DNA of 47,460 nt. Source: Gammaproteobacteria bacterium. Its GTDB lineage: Bacteria > Pseudomonadota > Gammaproteobacteria > Eutrophobiales > Eutrophobiaceae. The notes beneath the pieces were generated by a model, which saw only the letters and a list, made by a program, of their open reading frames with translations, was not told the origin of the DNA and ran no database searches. Below are positions 9,225-17,134 of this stretch, piece by piece. The number at the start of each line of letters is the position of its first letter. The first letter of the stretch is position 1. Made by a program: the position numbers and the translations under genes. The stretch lies in contig JANQJZ010000014.1 in the NCBI GenBank assembly GCA_028281365.1, positions 1 to 47,460 of the forward strand, read 5' to 3'.

Positions 9225-9865
9225 AACAGGGTCACCCGGATTATATTGTTGTTGAAGGACCTATTGGTGTAGGCAAAACAACATTGGCCAAGCGTCTTGC
9301 CAGGACTTTTCATACTGAATTAATGCTGGAGCTGGCAGCAGAAAATCCTTTTTTACCCCGCTTTTATGAAGACCCACGCTCAGTAGCATTACCAACACAA
9401 CTGTTTTTTTTATTTCAACGTGCAAAACAGATTGAAACATTACGACAAACAGATATGTTCAAACCTGTACAAGTATCTGACTTTTTAATAGAGAAAGATA
9501 AATTGTTTGCTTCGGTTACGTTAGATGATGATGAATTGGCACTATATCATCAGGTTTATGAACGTCTGACATTGGATGCACCGGTTCCGGATTTGGTTAT
9601 TTATTTACAGGCACCGATTGATGCTTTAATGCAACGTATAATTGAGCGTGGTCATGATTATGAACGACCGATTAACCGAAATTATCTGAGAAAAATTTCA
9701 GATGCCTATGTTGAGTTCTTTTACCACTACACGACAGCACCTCTTCTTATCGTAAATACGGATGATTTTGATCTGTCCGGTAGTGAAAAGGATTATGGGT
9801 TGCTTCTCGAACATATTTATCAATTACCTCCTGGCAGACATTATTTCAATCCTACCGAGTCATGA
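9221..9865 (+). CDS. deoxynucleoside kinase family protein
   Basis: A P-loop kinase of the deoxynucleoside (deoxyadenosine/deoxyguanosine) kinase family, expected to phosphorylate salvaged deoxynucleosides. It has 214 residues. The Walker A motif GPIGVGKTT lies at residues 14-22. Family features follow: PTQLFFLFQRAKQ, the DFLIEKDKLFA block in place of the common DRY/ERS region, and the lid RIIERGHDYERPINRNYL. It overlaps both neighbours, folK and panB, by 4 nt. The same position next to folK and panB is seen in other gammaproteobacteria. Substrate preference cannot be read from the sequence. Confidence 0.88.
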   Translation: MKQGHPDYIVVEGPIGVGKTTLAKRLARTFHTELMLELAAENPFLPRFYEDPRSVALPTQLFFLFQRAKQIETLRQTDMFKPVQVSDFLIEKDKLFASVTLDDDELALYHQVYERLTLDAPVPDLVIYLQAPIDALMQRIIERGHDYERPINRNYLRKISDAYVEFFYHYTTAPLLIVNTDDFDLSGSEKDYGLLLEHIYQLPPGRHYFNPTES

Positions 9866-10656
9866 TTACAAAACTGGTTATTTCTGATTTAAAACGCATG
9901 AAAGAAACGGGTGAAAAAATAGCTTGTTTAACATCATATGATGCAAGCTTTGCCAGGCTTCAGGATGAAGCAGGTATTGACGTGTTATTGGTCGGTGATT
10001 CACTGGGTATGGTGTTGCACGGTGATAAATCAACGAGAAACGTCACAATGGATGACATGATCTATCATACTCGCCTGGTTAATAATGTCCGGCAACGGGC
10101 ATTGGTTATTAGTGACATGCCTTATCAAAGTTACACTTCCACTGAACTCGCAGTAGGAAATGCTAAAAGACTGGTAAATGAAGGTGGTGCGGATATTGTT
10201 AAACTGGAAGGTGGTGAAGAGATAAGCGATATTATTACCGCGATAAAAAATATAGATATTCCGGTTTGTGGTCATCTTGGTTTAACACCGCAGTCATTTA
10301 GTACAAGTGATGGCTTTAAAGTACAAGCTACTACAGAGGATGCAGCAGAAAAATTAAAACAGGATGCTTTGCTTATACAACAGGCTGGTTGTGATTGCAT
10401 GGTTTTTGAGTGTATCCCTGCAGAAGTCGCAAAAGAGGTAACACAGGCATTGAACATTCCCACGATAGGAATTGGTGCCGGAGTCGATTGTGATGGACAG
10501 GTACTGGTTCTACATGACATGTTGGGAATAACAGGAAAAAAGTTCAGGTTTTTAAAAAATTTTCTCAAGGGCAATGATTCAATTACGGATGCAATAAAGA
10601 CATATATTAGCGAAGTTAAAAATAAATCTTTTCCCGCGTCTGAACATTTTTTTTAA
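9862..10656 (+). CDS. panB: 3-methyl-2-oxobutanoate hydroxymethyltransferase
   Basis: First committed step of pantothenate synthesis: transfers a hydroxymethyl group from methylene-tetrahydrofolate to ketoisovalerate to give ketopantoate. It has 264 residues, a TIM-barrel protein. Recognisable blocks are CLTSYDASFARLQDEAGID, LLVGDSLGMVLHG, VKLEGGEE, PVCGHLGLTPQS, VFECIPAEVAKEVT, and IGIGAGVDCDGQVLVLHDMLG. It is translationally coupled to the kinase gene upstream, and panC follows after 2 bp. Confidence 0.97.
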   Translation: MITKLVISDLKRMKETGEKIACLTSYDASFARLQDEAGIDVLLVGDSLGMVLHGDKSTRNVTMDDMIYHTRLVNNVRQRALVISDMPYQSYTSTELAVGNAKRLVNEGGADIVKLEGGEEISDIITAIKNIDIPVCGHLGLTPQSFSTSDGFKVQATTEDAAEKLKQDALLIQQAGCDCMVFECIPAEVAKEVTQALNIPTIGIGAGVDCDGQVLVLHDMLGITGKKFRFLKNFLKGNDSITDAIKTYISEVKNKSFPASEHFF

Positions 10657-10658
10657 TA

Positions 10659-11504
10659 ATGCGACAGCTTAAATCAATATCTGAATTGCGAGAGCAACTG
10701 AATACTGTTCGCAAAGCAGATAAGAAAATCATCCTGGTTCCAACCATGGGTAATCTACATGATGGACATTTATCGCTTGTAAAACAGGCACAGAAAATCG
10801 ACGGACTGATCGTAACGACAATATTTGTTAACCCAACACAGTTTGTAGCAGGCGAAGACTTTGATAGTTATCCTCGTACCCTGGAAAATGACTTATCATT
10901 ACTTGAACAATTAAACCCGGATATTGTTTTTATTCCTGATACAAATGAAATTTATCCTGATAGTCAAATAAAAGCCGAAATAATTGTCCCTGAACTTGAT
11001 TCAATCTATTGCGGTGAATTTAGGCCGGGGCATTTTAGAGGTGTCGCAACAGTAGTAACCAAATTATTTAATATTGTACAACCTGATATAGCTATATTTG
11101 GTGAAAAGGATTATCAACAATTATTAGTAATAAGAAGCCTGGTTCAAAGTCTTGACCTGCCTGTTGAGATTGTTGGGTCAGCTACAGTTCGGGAAGCGGA
11201 TGGATTAGCCATGAGTTCCCGGAATAGTTACCTGACTGATGAAGAAAGAAGACAGGCACCAATATTATATGAGTGTCTGTGCGGAATAGCTGATGCGATA
11301 AAACAGGGTGACTCAAATTTCGAAAAACTGGAAAAAAACGGGCTAAATCGACTAAAAGAGAGTGGTTTTAGACCTGAATACCTAAACATATGTGATGCAG
11401 AAACCCTAAAAGAACCTAAAAATCATAAACTTGTAATTATATGTGCAGCCTGGCTGGGAAAAGCGCGTTTAATTGACAATGTTGCGGTGCACACCTATGA
11501 TTGA
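10659..11504 (+). CDS. panC: pantothenate synthetase
   Basis: Condenses pantoate and beta-alanine with ATP. It has 281 residues. The nucleotidyltransferase signature PTMGNLHDGHLSLVKQA is at about residues 28-44, with the HxGH-like motif as HDGH. IFVNPTQFVAGEDFDSYPRT, FGEKDYQQLLVIR and LAMSSRNSYL follow, giving the complete active-site set. It starts 2 bp after panB; panD follows 54 bp later, so the whole route is in one unit. Confidence 0.97.
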   Translation: MRQLKSISELREQLNTVRKADKKIILVPTMGNLHDGHLSLVKQAQKIDGLIVTTIFVNPTQFVAGEDFDSYPRTLENDLSLLEQLNPDIVFIPDTNEIYPDSQIKAEIIVPELDSIYCGEFRPGHFRGVATVVTKLFNIVQPDIAIFGEKDYQQLLVIRSLVQSLDLPVEIVGSATVREADGLAMSSRNSYLTDEERRQAPILYECLCGIADAIKQGDSNFEKLEKNGLNRLKESGFRPEYLNICDAETLKEPKNHKLVIICAAWLGKARLIDNVAVHTYD

Positions 11505-11558
11505 CGCCGTTTCATTGTTCGGTAATATTTACGATTAAATTATTAGCTCACAAACATT

Positions 11559-11939
11559 ATGGAACTTACGGTTTTAAAAGCAAAATTACACCAGGCTTGT
11601 GTGACTCATTCCGAACTTGAGTATGATGGGTCGTGTGCCATTGATGGCGCTTTACTCGATAAAGCAGGGATCCATGAATACGAGCAGATTGATATTTATA
11701 ATATTACCAATGGCGAACGTTTTACTACCTATGCTATCCGTGCGGAAGATCACTCACGTATTATTTCTGTAAATGGCGCTGCTGCCCATAAAGCAAATCC
11801 GGGTGATCGAGTCATTATTTGTGCTTATGGTCGAATTAATGAAAACGAAATGAGTAAATTTAAACCAACCCTGGTTTATCTTGATCAAGATAACAATATT
11901 ACCCACATTAAAGATCGTATCCCTGTCCAGGCTGCCTGA
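11559..11939 (+). CDS. panD: aspartate 1-decarboxylase proenzyme
   Basis: Makes beta-alanine from aspartate for pantothenate synthesis. It has 126 residues. The proenzyme self-cleaves at Gly-Ser to form a pyruvoyl group. The site is visible in [19 protein letters not shown], with cleavage expected between Gly24 and Ser25. YTNG-like [28 protein letters not shown] and the short C terminus match the family. A small hairpin (ACCTGT at 11972-11977 with ACAGGT at 11982-11987) lies about 30 bp downstream and may end the transcript, though it lacks a good U tract. Confidence 0.96.
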   Translation: MELTVLKAKLHQACVTHSELEYDGSCAIDGALLDKAGIHEYEQIDIYNITNGERFTTYAIRAEDHSRIISVNGAAAHKANPGDRVIICAYGRINENEMSKFKPTLVYLDQDNNITHIKDRIPVQAA

Positions 11940-12056
11940 GTAAGGCTATCTTAATTTCTTCTCTTTTTTAAACCTGTCGGAACAGGTGTGTTTCATATGC
12001 ACTTGATGTACGATTTATTCACTTTAATTAAATAAAGTAATTAATCGAGTATCGAT

Positions 12057-12821
12057 TTGACACAGGACACTTCACAAAAAACGGCCGTCATTATTGTTAT
12101 TGGTAACGAAATATTATCCGGCCGTACCCAGGATGCAAACATTGCTTATATAGGTAAGCAACTTGAAAATTTAGGTATCATTTTAGAAGAAGTTACTATT
12201 ATTCCAGATGTAGAACAGACTATTATCAATAAAGTAAAAATGTATTCAGAAAATTATGACTATGTTTTTACAACGGGTGGGATTGGTCCAACGCATGACG
12301 ATATAACAACAGTTTCTATAGCGAAGGCATTCAATAAAAAACTTGAACGTAATCCTGATGCCGTTGCTTGTATGGAACGTTATTACGAACCCGGTACTTT
12401 AACTGAAGCTCGTTTAAAGATGGCTGACATTCCTGAGGCTGCGAGACTTATAGACAACCCTGTTAGTGGTGCACCGGGTTATCAAATAGAAAACATCTTT
12501 GTCCTGGCCGGTGTTCCCGGGATTATGCAGGCAATGTTTGATGGACTTGCTGATCGATTAACAGGTGGGCCACCAATATTAACAGCCAGTATTTGTACTA
12601 ATTTAACGGAAAGTAAGTTAGCTGAAGGCATGACTAAAATTCAAAACGAATGTAGTGAAGTAAGCATTGGAAGTTACCCCTATCTAAAAAGAGGAAGATT
12701 AGGAGTGAATATCGTTTTGCGTTCGATAGATAAAGTGTTATTAGAAAAACAAACTGGTTTAATTATTAAATTAATAGAAGAAATTGGTGGAAAGGTTCTT
12801 GAGAGTAAATTACCGGATTAA
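12057..12821 (+). CDS. CinA N-terminal / MoaB-like molybdopterin-binding domain protein
   Basis: A stand-alone 254-residue MoCF-type domain as in the N-terminal half of CinA. The start is a TTG at 12057; no ATG is available near the conserved N terminus. Motifs include VIVIGNEILSGRTQDANI, FTTGGIGPTHDDIT (the GGTG-like nucleotide/pterin-binding loop), NPVSGAPGYQIENIFVLAGVPGIM and a C-terminal alpha/beta extension. The CinA deamidase (PncC) domain is absent. The family is linked to nicotinamide-nucleotide repair or pterin binding; this member's substrate is not evident. Confidence 0.85.
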   Translation: MTQDTSQKTAVIIVIGNEILSGRTQDANIAYIGKQLENLGIILEEVTIIPDVEQTIINKVKMYSENYDYVFTTGGIGPTHDDITTVSIAKAFNKKLERNPDAVACMERYYEPGTLTEARLKMADIPEAARLIDNPVSGAPGYQIENIFVLAGVPGIMQAMFDGLADRLTGGPPILTASICTNLTESKLAEGMTKIQNECSEVSIGSYPYLKRGRLGVNIVLRSIDKVLLEKQTGLIIKLIEEIGGKVLESKLPD

Positions 12822-12836
12822 GTAATTATATAAATA

Positions 12837-13004
12837 TGGTGCCGGGAGACGCCTACAGGACGTAGGCGGTACGATTACATGGATGTAATCGGTAGAGACG
12901 AGTCTGGAACAGAGACCGAGAAAACGTCGGGAAGTGCGTTTATAGCCTACCTGTAGGTACACGTTTTCGAGAGACTCAACAAATTCGTGTATCACGAATT
13001 TGTT
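12837..13004 (+). repeat. tRNA-end-like repeat interrupted by tandem hairpins (left islet border)
   Basis: Begins with TGGTGCCGGGAGA (12837-12849), the same 13 bases as at 16822 and close to the 3' end of tRNA-Leu read on the plus strand. It resumes with GAGACTCAACAAATTC (12971-12986), which continues the sequence found uninterrupted at 16834. Between them are inserted hairpins: CGCCTAC/GTAGGCG (12850-12868, loop AGGAC), GATTACA/TGTAATC (12873-12890, loop TGGA), and AAAACGT/ACGTTTT arms. The last hairpin, 12978-12989 with 12993-13004, is a perfect 12 bp stem with a 3 nt loop and may also terminate the gene upstream. Confidence 0.7.
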
Positions 13005-13121
13005 ATTTTAATCTAATTGAAAATATAAAAAATAACTCAAGCCATTTATCAGTATTGAAGCCAGCTTTTTTTGGGGATTTTTCAGGGACAGACCCCTATT
13101 TCCCTATATCAAACCGGCTAG
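13005..13121. repeat. intergenic stretch with a GGGACAGACC motif
   Basis: AT-rich, non-coding. It contains AGGGACAGACCCCTATTTCC at 13084-13103. The core GGGACAGACC recurs at 47287-47297 in this window. This motif resembles those found near REP-associated transposase genes in many bacteria. No transposase gene is present here. Confidence 0.4.
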
Positions 13122-14972
13122 CTAGAGTTTTTTGTTTTGCGTCACCATCTCGAAAAAAGCATCGGCGTCAACCGGTGGACTAAATAGATATCCTTGTATT
13201 TCATCACATTGACAGGCATGCAGGAATGTCAACTGTTCTTGCGTTTCCACACCTTCAGCTACAACTTTTATATCAAGTCCATGAGATAAATTGACGATGC
13301 CCTGAGCGATCTTTGCGTCAGCCGATTGAGTTGCAAGATCTTGCACAAACGAGCGGTCGATTTTCAACTCATTTATAGGCATTTGTCGAAGGTAACTCAA
13401 AGATGAAAATCCGGTCCCGAAATCGTCAATTGAGAAAGATACGCCTAGTCTCTTCAAGTTGTTCATGATTTTAATCGCGCCTTCGGTATCTTCGATCAAA
13501 GAACCCTCCGTGAGCTCAAGTTTGAGAAAGGCAGGGTTCATCCCAGTTTCCTCAAGTGTAGCTAATACTGTTGAAGTAAAATCCGGTTGACGCAATTGGC
13601 GGCTGGTCACATTGACGCTGATAGGTAGCGCGCGCATGCCCTTTTCGTCCCACCTCAGTTTTTGCTCGCATGCTGCGTGTAAAACCCAGCACCCCAAATT
13701 GATCGTCATGCCGTATTGCTCCGCGATAGGAATAAATTCGGCCGGTGAGACATTACCCAACGTCTTACTGTTCCACCGTAATAATGCTTCAGCACCACAA
13801 ATGGTCCCTTCTTTAATATCGACTTTGGGTTGAAAAACAAGGTGAAACTCGTCATGGCTTTTCAGCGCTGCACGCAGCCCCTGTTCGATCTCAAAGCCCC
13901 TGATGATCTGGGATTTTAGATCGGTTGTGTAGAAACGATATGCTACTCCTTCATGTACTGGATTCGCACGGACGGCTGCGGTGGCGTTCTCGACAAGCGA
14001 TAAGGCATCGTTCGCATCATCCGGCCATATGCTTGCACCGAGACTCACGTCTTTAATCAAGGACGAACTTGCTTCGTCTCCGGGAGATTTAAAGACCCCG
14101 AGGATACTATCTATTAATTTGAACAAATCTAAGTCATGGTTATCAAGTGGTGCCACTATAGACAACGTGTCATCCTGCCAACGTCCAACAAATGAGGCGG
14201 GCCCAATTATCTCCATTAGTTTACTTCCCAACTCGCCGATCAACTTGCTTGCTTCCGGGTTGCCGCGAGCCCCTTCGATTTGTGCGAATCGATCAATTCG
14301 TACAAGCGTGAGAAGCAATCGATTTTCAGTATTTGTCGCGCTATTGATAATCGATTTAAGACGATCCATAAACAGTGTCCGGTTGGGTAAATTAGTAAAC
14401 GGATCATACAGAGCCGTCTGTCGCACTTTTTCACGGAGTCTCTTGAACTCGGATTCGGTCCGTATTTCCCACTCAATAATTCCCCCGAGCATCTTCAGAA
14501 TTTTTTTTTCGTGTGTTCCTATTTCGCGTGGCTCTCTGTCGATTATGCAACAGGTGCCGATCTTCTTCCCCGATGGTCCCCGTATAACAGCTCCTGCGTA
14601 GAATTTGATGTTCGGATCGCCAGTAACCAGAGGATTCTCCGCAAATCGAGAGTCCTTTGTCGCATCCGGTACAATAAGAAAATCATCCAGGTGAATTGCA
14701 TGACCACAGAATGAAATATCACGGGGGGTTTCGGAAGCATCTATTCCTGTCTTCGATTTAAACCATTGTCTCTCCTTATCTACCAGTGAGATTAGCGCAA
14801 TTGGAACGTCGAGAACTTCAGCGGCGAGGCGAGTCCATTGGTCATACCGCTCATCGGCTGCAGTGTCCAGAATCTCCAGGGCATACAATTCTTCCAGACG
14901 TTCGGATTCGTCAGACGGTATTGACGGTGGACTGCAGGAGTTCTTTTTTGAAGACATGTTAACTTTTCTCAT
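13122..14972 (-). CDS. GAF-GGDEF-EAL protein, probable cyclic-di-GMP phosphodiesterase
   Basis: A soluble 616-residue signalling protein. A GAF domain (about 20-175) contains CGHAIHLDDFLIVPDATKD. A GGDEF-type domain (about 185-345) keeps DPFTNLPNRTLF, but its active loop reads GRWQDDTLS instead of GGDEF, so cyclase activity is unlikely. The EAL domain (about 355-610) is intact: GAEALLRW, NVTSRQLRQPDF, LELTEGSLIED, DDFGTGFSSLSYL, ELKIDRSFV, VVAEGVET. It should hydrolyse cyclic-di-GMP in response to a ligand or light/redox signal at the GAF domain. By eye its GC content is higher than that of its neighbours. With its flanking repeats this suggests acquisition. An alternative start is the Met at 14957. 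Confidence 0.9.
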   Translation of the reverse strand: MRKVNMSSKKNSCSPPSIPSDESERLEELYALEILDTAADERYDQWTRLAAEVLDVPIALISLVDKERQWFKSKTGIDASETPRDISFCGHAIHLDDFLIVPDATKDSRFAENPLVTGDPNIKFYAGAVIRGPSGKKIGTCCIIDREPREIGTHEKKILKMLGGIIEWEIRTESEFKRLREKVRQTALYDPFTNLPNRTLFMDRLKSIINSATNTENRLLLTLVRIDRFAQIEGARGNPEASKLIGELGSKLMEIIGPASFVGRWQDDTLSIVAPLDNHDLDLFKLIDSILGVFKSPGDEASSSLIKDVSLGASIWPDDANDALSLVENATAAVRANPVHEGVAYRFYTTDLKSQIIRGFEIEQGLRAALKSHDEFHLVFQPKVDIKEGTICGAEALLRWNSKTLGNVSPAEFIPIAEQYGMTINLGCWVLHAACEQKLRWDEKGMRALPISVNVTSRQLRQPDFTSTVLATLEETGMNPAFLKLELTEGSLIEDTEGAIKIMNNLKRLGVSFSIDDFGTGFSSLSYLRQMPINELKIDRSFVQDLATQSADAKIAQGIVNLSHGLDIKVVAEGVETQEQLTFLHACQCDEIQGYLFSPPVDADAFFEMVTQNKKL

Positions 14973-15116
14973 TTTACTTGAGGAGTGTCGAAAACATCGG
15001 CCAGGAAAGGCGGTTGCCCAGAATACTCATGGATTCAATTTCCCATCCCTCAAATATAATTTATCACTTTTGTGTATGCTTCTTGAAATATCTCATGGGG
15101 TGTTTTCGAGTTTAGG

Positions 15117-15192
15117 AATAAGTGGGGCCAGATAAGATATTTATCAGCAAAACTAATAAAGTGCTAGTAAGTCTTATCTGACCCTACTTATT
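15117..15192. repeat. imperfect inverted repeat, REP/MITE-like
   Basis: Two 21 bp arms, 15117-15137 and 15172-15192, are complementary at 19 of 21 positions around a 34 bp spacer. The arms contain GTGGGGCCAGATAAG and CTTATCTGACCCTAC. A third partial copy, ACCCCACTTATTTA, follows at about 15195-15208. Such elements are typically mobilised in trans. No transposase is present nearby. Confidence 0.65.
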
Positions 15193-15446
15193 TAACCCCA
15201 CTTATTTATCTTTGCAACAAGAAATTTGGCCAATTTGCATAGTGATCAGACTATAGCCGGAGACGATGATCCGGATATTTTTACTTTTCGAGTAGCTGTT
15301 GATTTTTAAACTTGTGATTTTAATCGGTAGTTGTTATTCGACAGTTCGTACTTCCGAAGAAACTGTATTTTGGGTCTATTGCAGTTCATCCATAGTGATT
15401 AAGCGATAGCTGGTACTTCGACCACCTCCAGGATTTTTAATTCAAC

Positions 15447-15517
15447 GAGCCAAATAATAGATATAATCAAATCATTTTTTGATTTATTTTGAGCCGAATA
15501 AGAACTATAATCGGCTC
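15447..15517 (+). promoter_or_regulatory. probable fic promoter overlapped by a palindromic operator
   Basis: A perfect 7 bp inverted repeat, GAGCCGA (15491-15497) and TCGGCTC (15511-15517), ends directly against the fic ATG at 15518. A consensus -10 box TATAAT lies at 15506-15511 inside the palindrome, and TTTATT at 15483-15488 could be a weak -35 with a 17 bp spacer. Transcription would then start at or beside the ATG, giving a leaderless message. A related half-site series starting GAGCCAAATAA lies upstream at 15447-15468 (18 of 22 matches to 15491-15512). The Fic protein carries a C-terminal winged-helix region that could bind here. Confidence 0.55.
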
Positions 15518-16636
15518 ATGAAATATAATTGGCAACAAGCTGACTGGCCCAAATTTACCTATACCTTTAATGGAGTAGAAAATCGGCTCTTTGAATTCAC
15601 TGAAAGAGTGGGGCGTGTGAGTGGTTTGTTGGAAGGACTGCCTGAAGGTATCAAGACAGATACTATGCTCGATATTTTGGTTGCAGAAGCGATTAAAACA
15701 TCAGAGATAGAAGGTGAATTCTTAAGTCGTCGCGATGTGATGTCATCGATACGAAATCAGTTGAATCTTAACCCAACTGAAGAAGAGGTGCGTGACCAAA
15801 GAGCAAAAGGGATAGGTCAGCTTATTACTGTTGTACGTAAGGACTATACAAAAAAGCTGACTAAAAAGATGTTACTGGATTGGCATAACATGCTGATGCA
15901 AGGAAACAGAAGAATAGTTATTGGAAAATGGCGTACACACCAAGAACCGATGCAGATTGTTTCCGGTCCTATTGGTAAAGAAAAAATCCATTTTCAGGCT
16001 CCGCCTTCCACTGTTGTGTCAGATGAAATGCGACGTTTTATTAACTGGTTCAATGAAACAGCACCTGGAAAATCACAAGCAATTAACAAACCGCCCATAA
16101 GGGCAGCTATTGCCCATCTTTATTTTGAAAGTATTCACCCGTTTGAGGATGGCAATGGTCGGATCGGTCGGGCCATCTCAGAAAAAGCTTTATTGCAAGG
16201 GATAGGATATCCTGCTTTGTTTAGTTTATCTAAAGCGATAGAAGCTAAAAGAAAAACCTATTATGCCGAGTTAAAAGCGGCACAGCGATCCAATGATATC
16301 ACGGCTTGGATAAAATATTTCGTGCAGGTTTGTCTTGATGCACAAATTCAGACGGAAGAGTTGATTCAATTTACGCTTAAGAAAACCCGCTTCTTTGATT
16401 CTTTTAAAGAACGATTAAATGAGCGTCAGTTACGTGTTGTACAACGCATGTTAAAAGAAGGACCTCAAGGTTTTGAAGGGGGTATGAGCGCTAAGAAATA
16501 TATCACTATCACAAAAACCTCTAAAGCAACGGCGACCAGAGATTTACAGGGCTTGGTAGAAAAAGGAATATTCAAAGCTTTAGGTGGCGGTCGCAGTACC
16601 GCTTATGAATTGGATTTAGATGTTAACGTAAGCTAA
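15518..16636 (+). CDS. Fic family protein (AMPylator-type) with N-terminal DUF4172-like domain
   Basis: A 372-residue Fic protein expected to transfer AMP or a related group to target proteins. I chose the ATG at 15518 because the conserved domain begins MKYNWQQADWPKFTY; an upstream TTG at 15479 would read through the operator. The N-terminal domain carries the inhibitory motif TSEIEG (61-66), fitting the S/T-x-x-x-E-G/N pattern of class II Fic proteins. The catalytic motif HPFEDGNGRIGR spans 207-218 with His207 intact. The C-terminal 70 residues (SAKKYITITKTSKATATRD, then GRSTAYEL) look like a winged helix. No antitoxin gene is adjacent, which fits self-inhibition. Confidence 0.93.
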   Translation: MKYNWQQADWPKFTYTFNGVENRLFEFTERVGRVSGLLEGLPEGIKTDTMLDILVAEAIKTSEIEGEFLSRRDVMSSIRNQLNLNPTEEEVRDQRAKGIGQLITVVRKDYTKKLTKKMLLDWHNMLMQGNRRIVIGKWRTHQEPMQIVSGPIGKEKIHFQAPPSTVVSDEMRRFINWFNETAPGKSQAINKPPIRAAIAHLYFESIHPFEDGNGRIGRAISEKALLQGIGYPALFSLSKAIEAKRKTYYAELKAAQRSNDITAWIKYFVQVCLDAQIQTEELIQFTLKKTRFFDSFKERLNERQLRVVQRMLKEGPQGFEGGMSAKKYITITKTSKATATRDLQGLVEKGIFKALGGGRSTAYELDLDVNVS

Positions 16637-16936
16637 CATACATAAAAGCAAGCTACATTCATGGTGCAGGTCGTAAGCTTATTCCGTACATCCCTTTACT
16701 CTACCCTTTCGGGGCCAATGTCGTTTCGCTCCATTGTTCAAATTTATTTTTGATAAATTTGTCGAATTCACATTCCTTACGGAACGGGTTAAGGAAACCC
16801 GCCTAGGCAATAGATAATTATTGGTGCCGGGAGAGAGACTCGACAAATTCATCTGGAATGAATTTGGACGCACGAAGTGCGCCCGAAGGGTGAAAACCAT
16901 GGATGGTTTTCATCAGCTTTCACTCTTTTGAATATC
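16637..16936. other. 300 bp intergenic region with hairpins
   Basis: No credible gene. It contains an AT-rich hairpin (CAAATTTA/TAAATTTG near 16738-16760) and the repeat at 16822-16912. An open frame spanning these palindromes on the minus strand is not coding in character. Confidence 0.5.
16822..16912 (+). repeat. tRNA-end-like repeat with hairpins (right islet border)
   Basis: TGGTGCCGGGAGAGAGACTC begins at 16822. Over its first 22 bases it matches the plus-strand view of the tRNA-Leu 3' end at 16937-16958 at 17 positions. It is followed by stem-loops: CAAATTCAT/ATGAATTTG (16844-16866), CGCAC/GTGCG (16869-16881) and an 11-base-armed palindrome TGAAAACCATG/GATGGTTTTCA (16891-16912). The uninterrupted form shows what the copy at 12837 looked like before hairpins were inserted. 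Confidence 0.7.
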
Positions 16937-17023
16937 TGGTGCCGGAGGTGGGACTCGAACCCACACTTGGTCACCCAAACCGGATTTTGAATCCGGCGCG
17001 TCTACCAGTTCCGCCACCCCGGC
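16937..17023 (-). tRNA. tRNA-Leu (anticodon CAA)
   Basis: An 87 nt class II tRNA on the minus strand with encoded CCA. The acceptor strands are GCCGGGG and CTCCGGC. The anticodon arm is CCGGA TTCAAAA TCCGG with anticodon CAA. A long variable arm (TTTGGGTGACCAAG region) and T arm GTGGG TTCGAGT CCCAC complete it. It lies at the right edge of the EAL/Fic islet and shares sequence with the islet border repeats. Confidence 0.96.
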
Positions 17024-17134
17024 ATAGAGGTCAAAATAAACAGGCGAGCAAGTATAAGGAAAGCTCGCCTAATATCAAATATTAGCTATAGCGATTAAAT
17101 TATTTGAGCTTAATTTCTGTTAACATCGCGCGCC

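Larger units (their letters stand above)
14973..15517. other. 545 bp intergenic region with repeats upstream of fic
   Basis: I see no gene here. It holds a 76 bp imperfect inverted repeat (15117-15192), a pair of degenerate direct repeats starting CATAGTGAT at 15238 and 15391 (18 of 23 matches over the first 23 bases), and the fic promoter/operator region (15447-15517). The direct repeats may be remnants of older insertions. Confidence 0.5.

Noticed and set aside
11972-11987. Strong terminator after panD
   Set aside because: The stem is only 6 bp and is not followed by a U tract, so I mention it only within the panD entry.
12822-13121. Small genes or an integrase remnant in the islet borders
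   Set aside because: No frame longer than about 60 codons outside hairpins, and no integrase motif (such as R-H-R-Y) is visible.
13981-14601. 206-codon open frame opposite the EAL gene
   Set aside because: It is antisense to a gene with clear GAF, GGDEF and EAL motifs, and its product is Ser/Arg-rich with no recognisable domain, as expected of a shadow frame.
16679-16900. 73-codon open frame on the minus strand between fic and tRNA-Leu
   Set aside because: It runs through palindromic repeats and has no ribosome-binding site or family match, so I treat it as chance.
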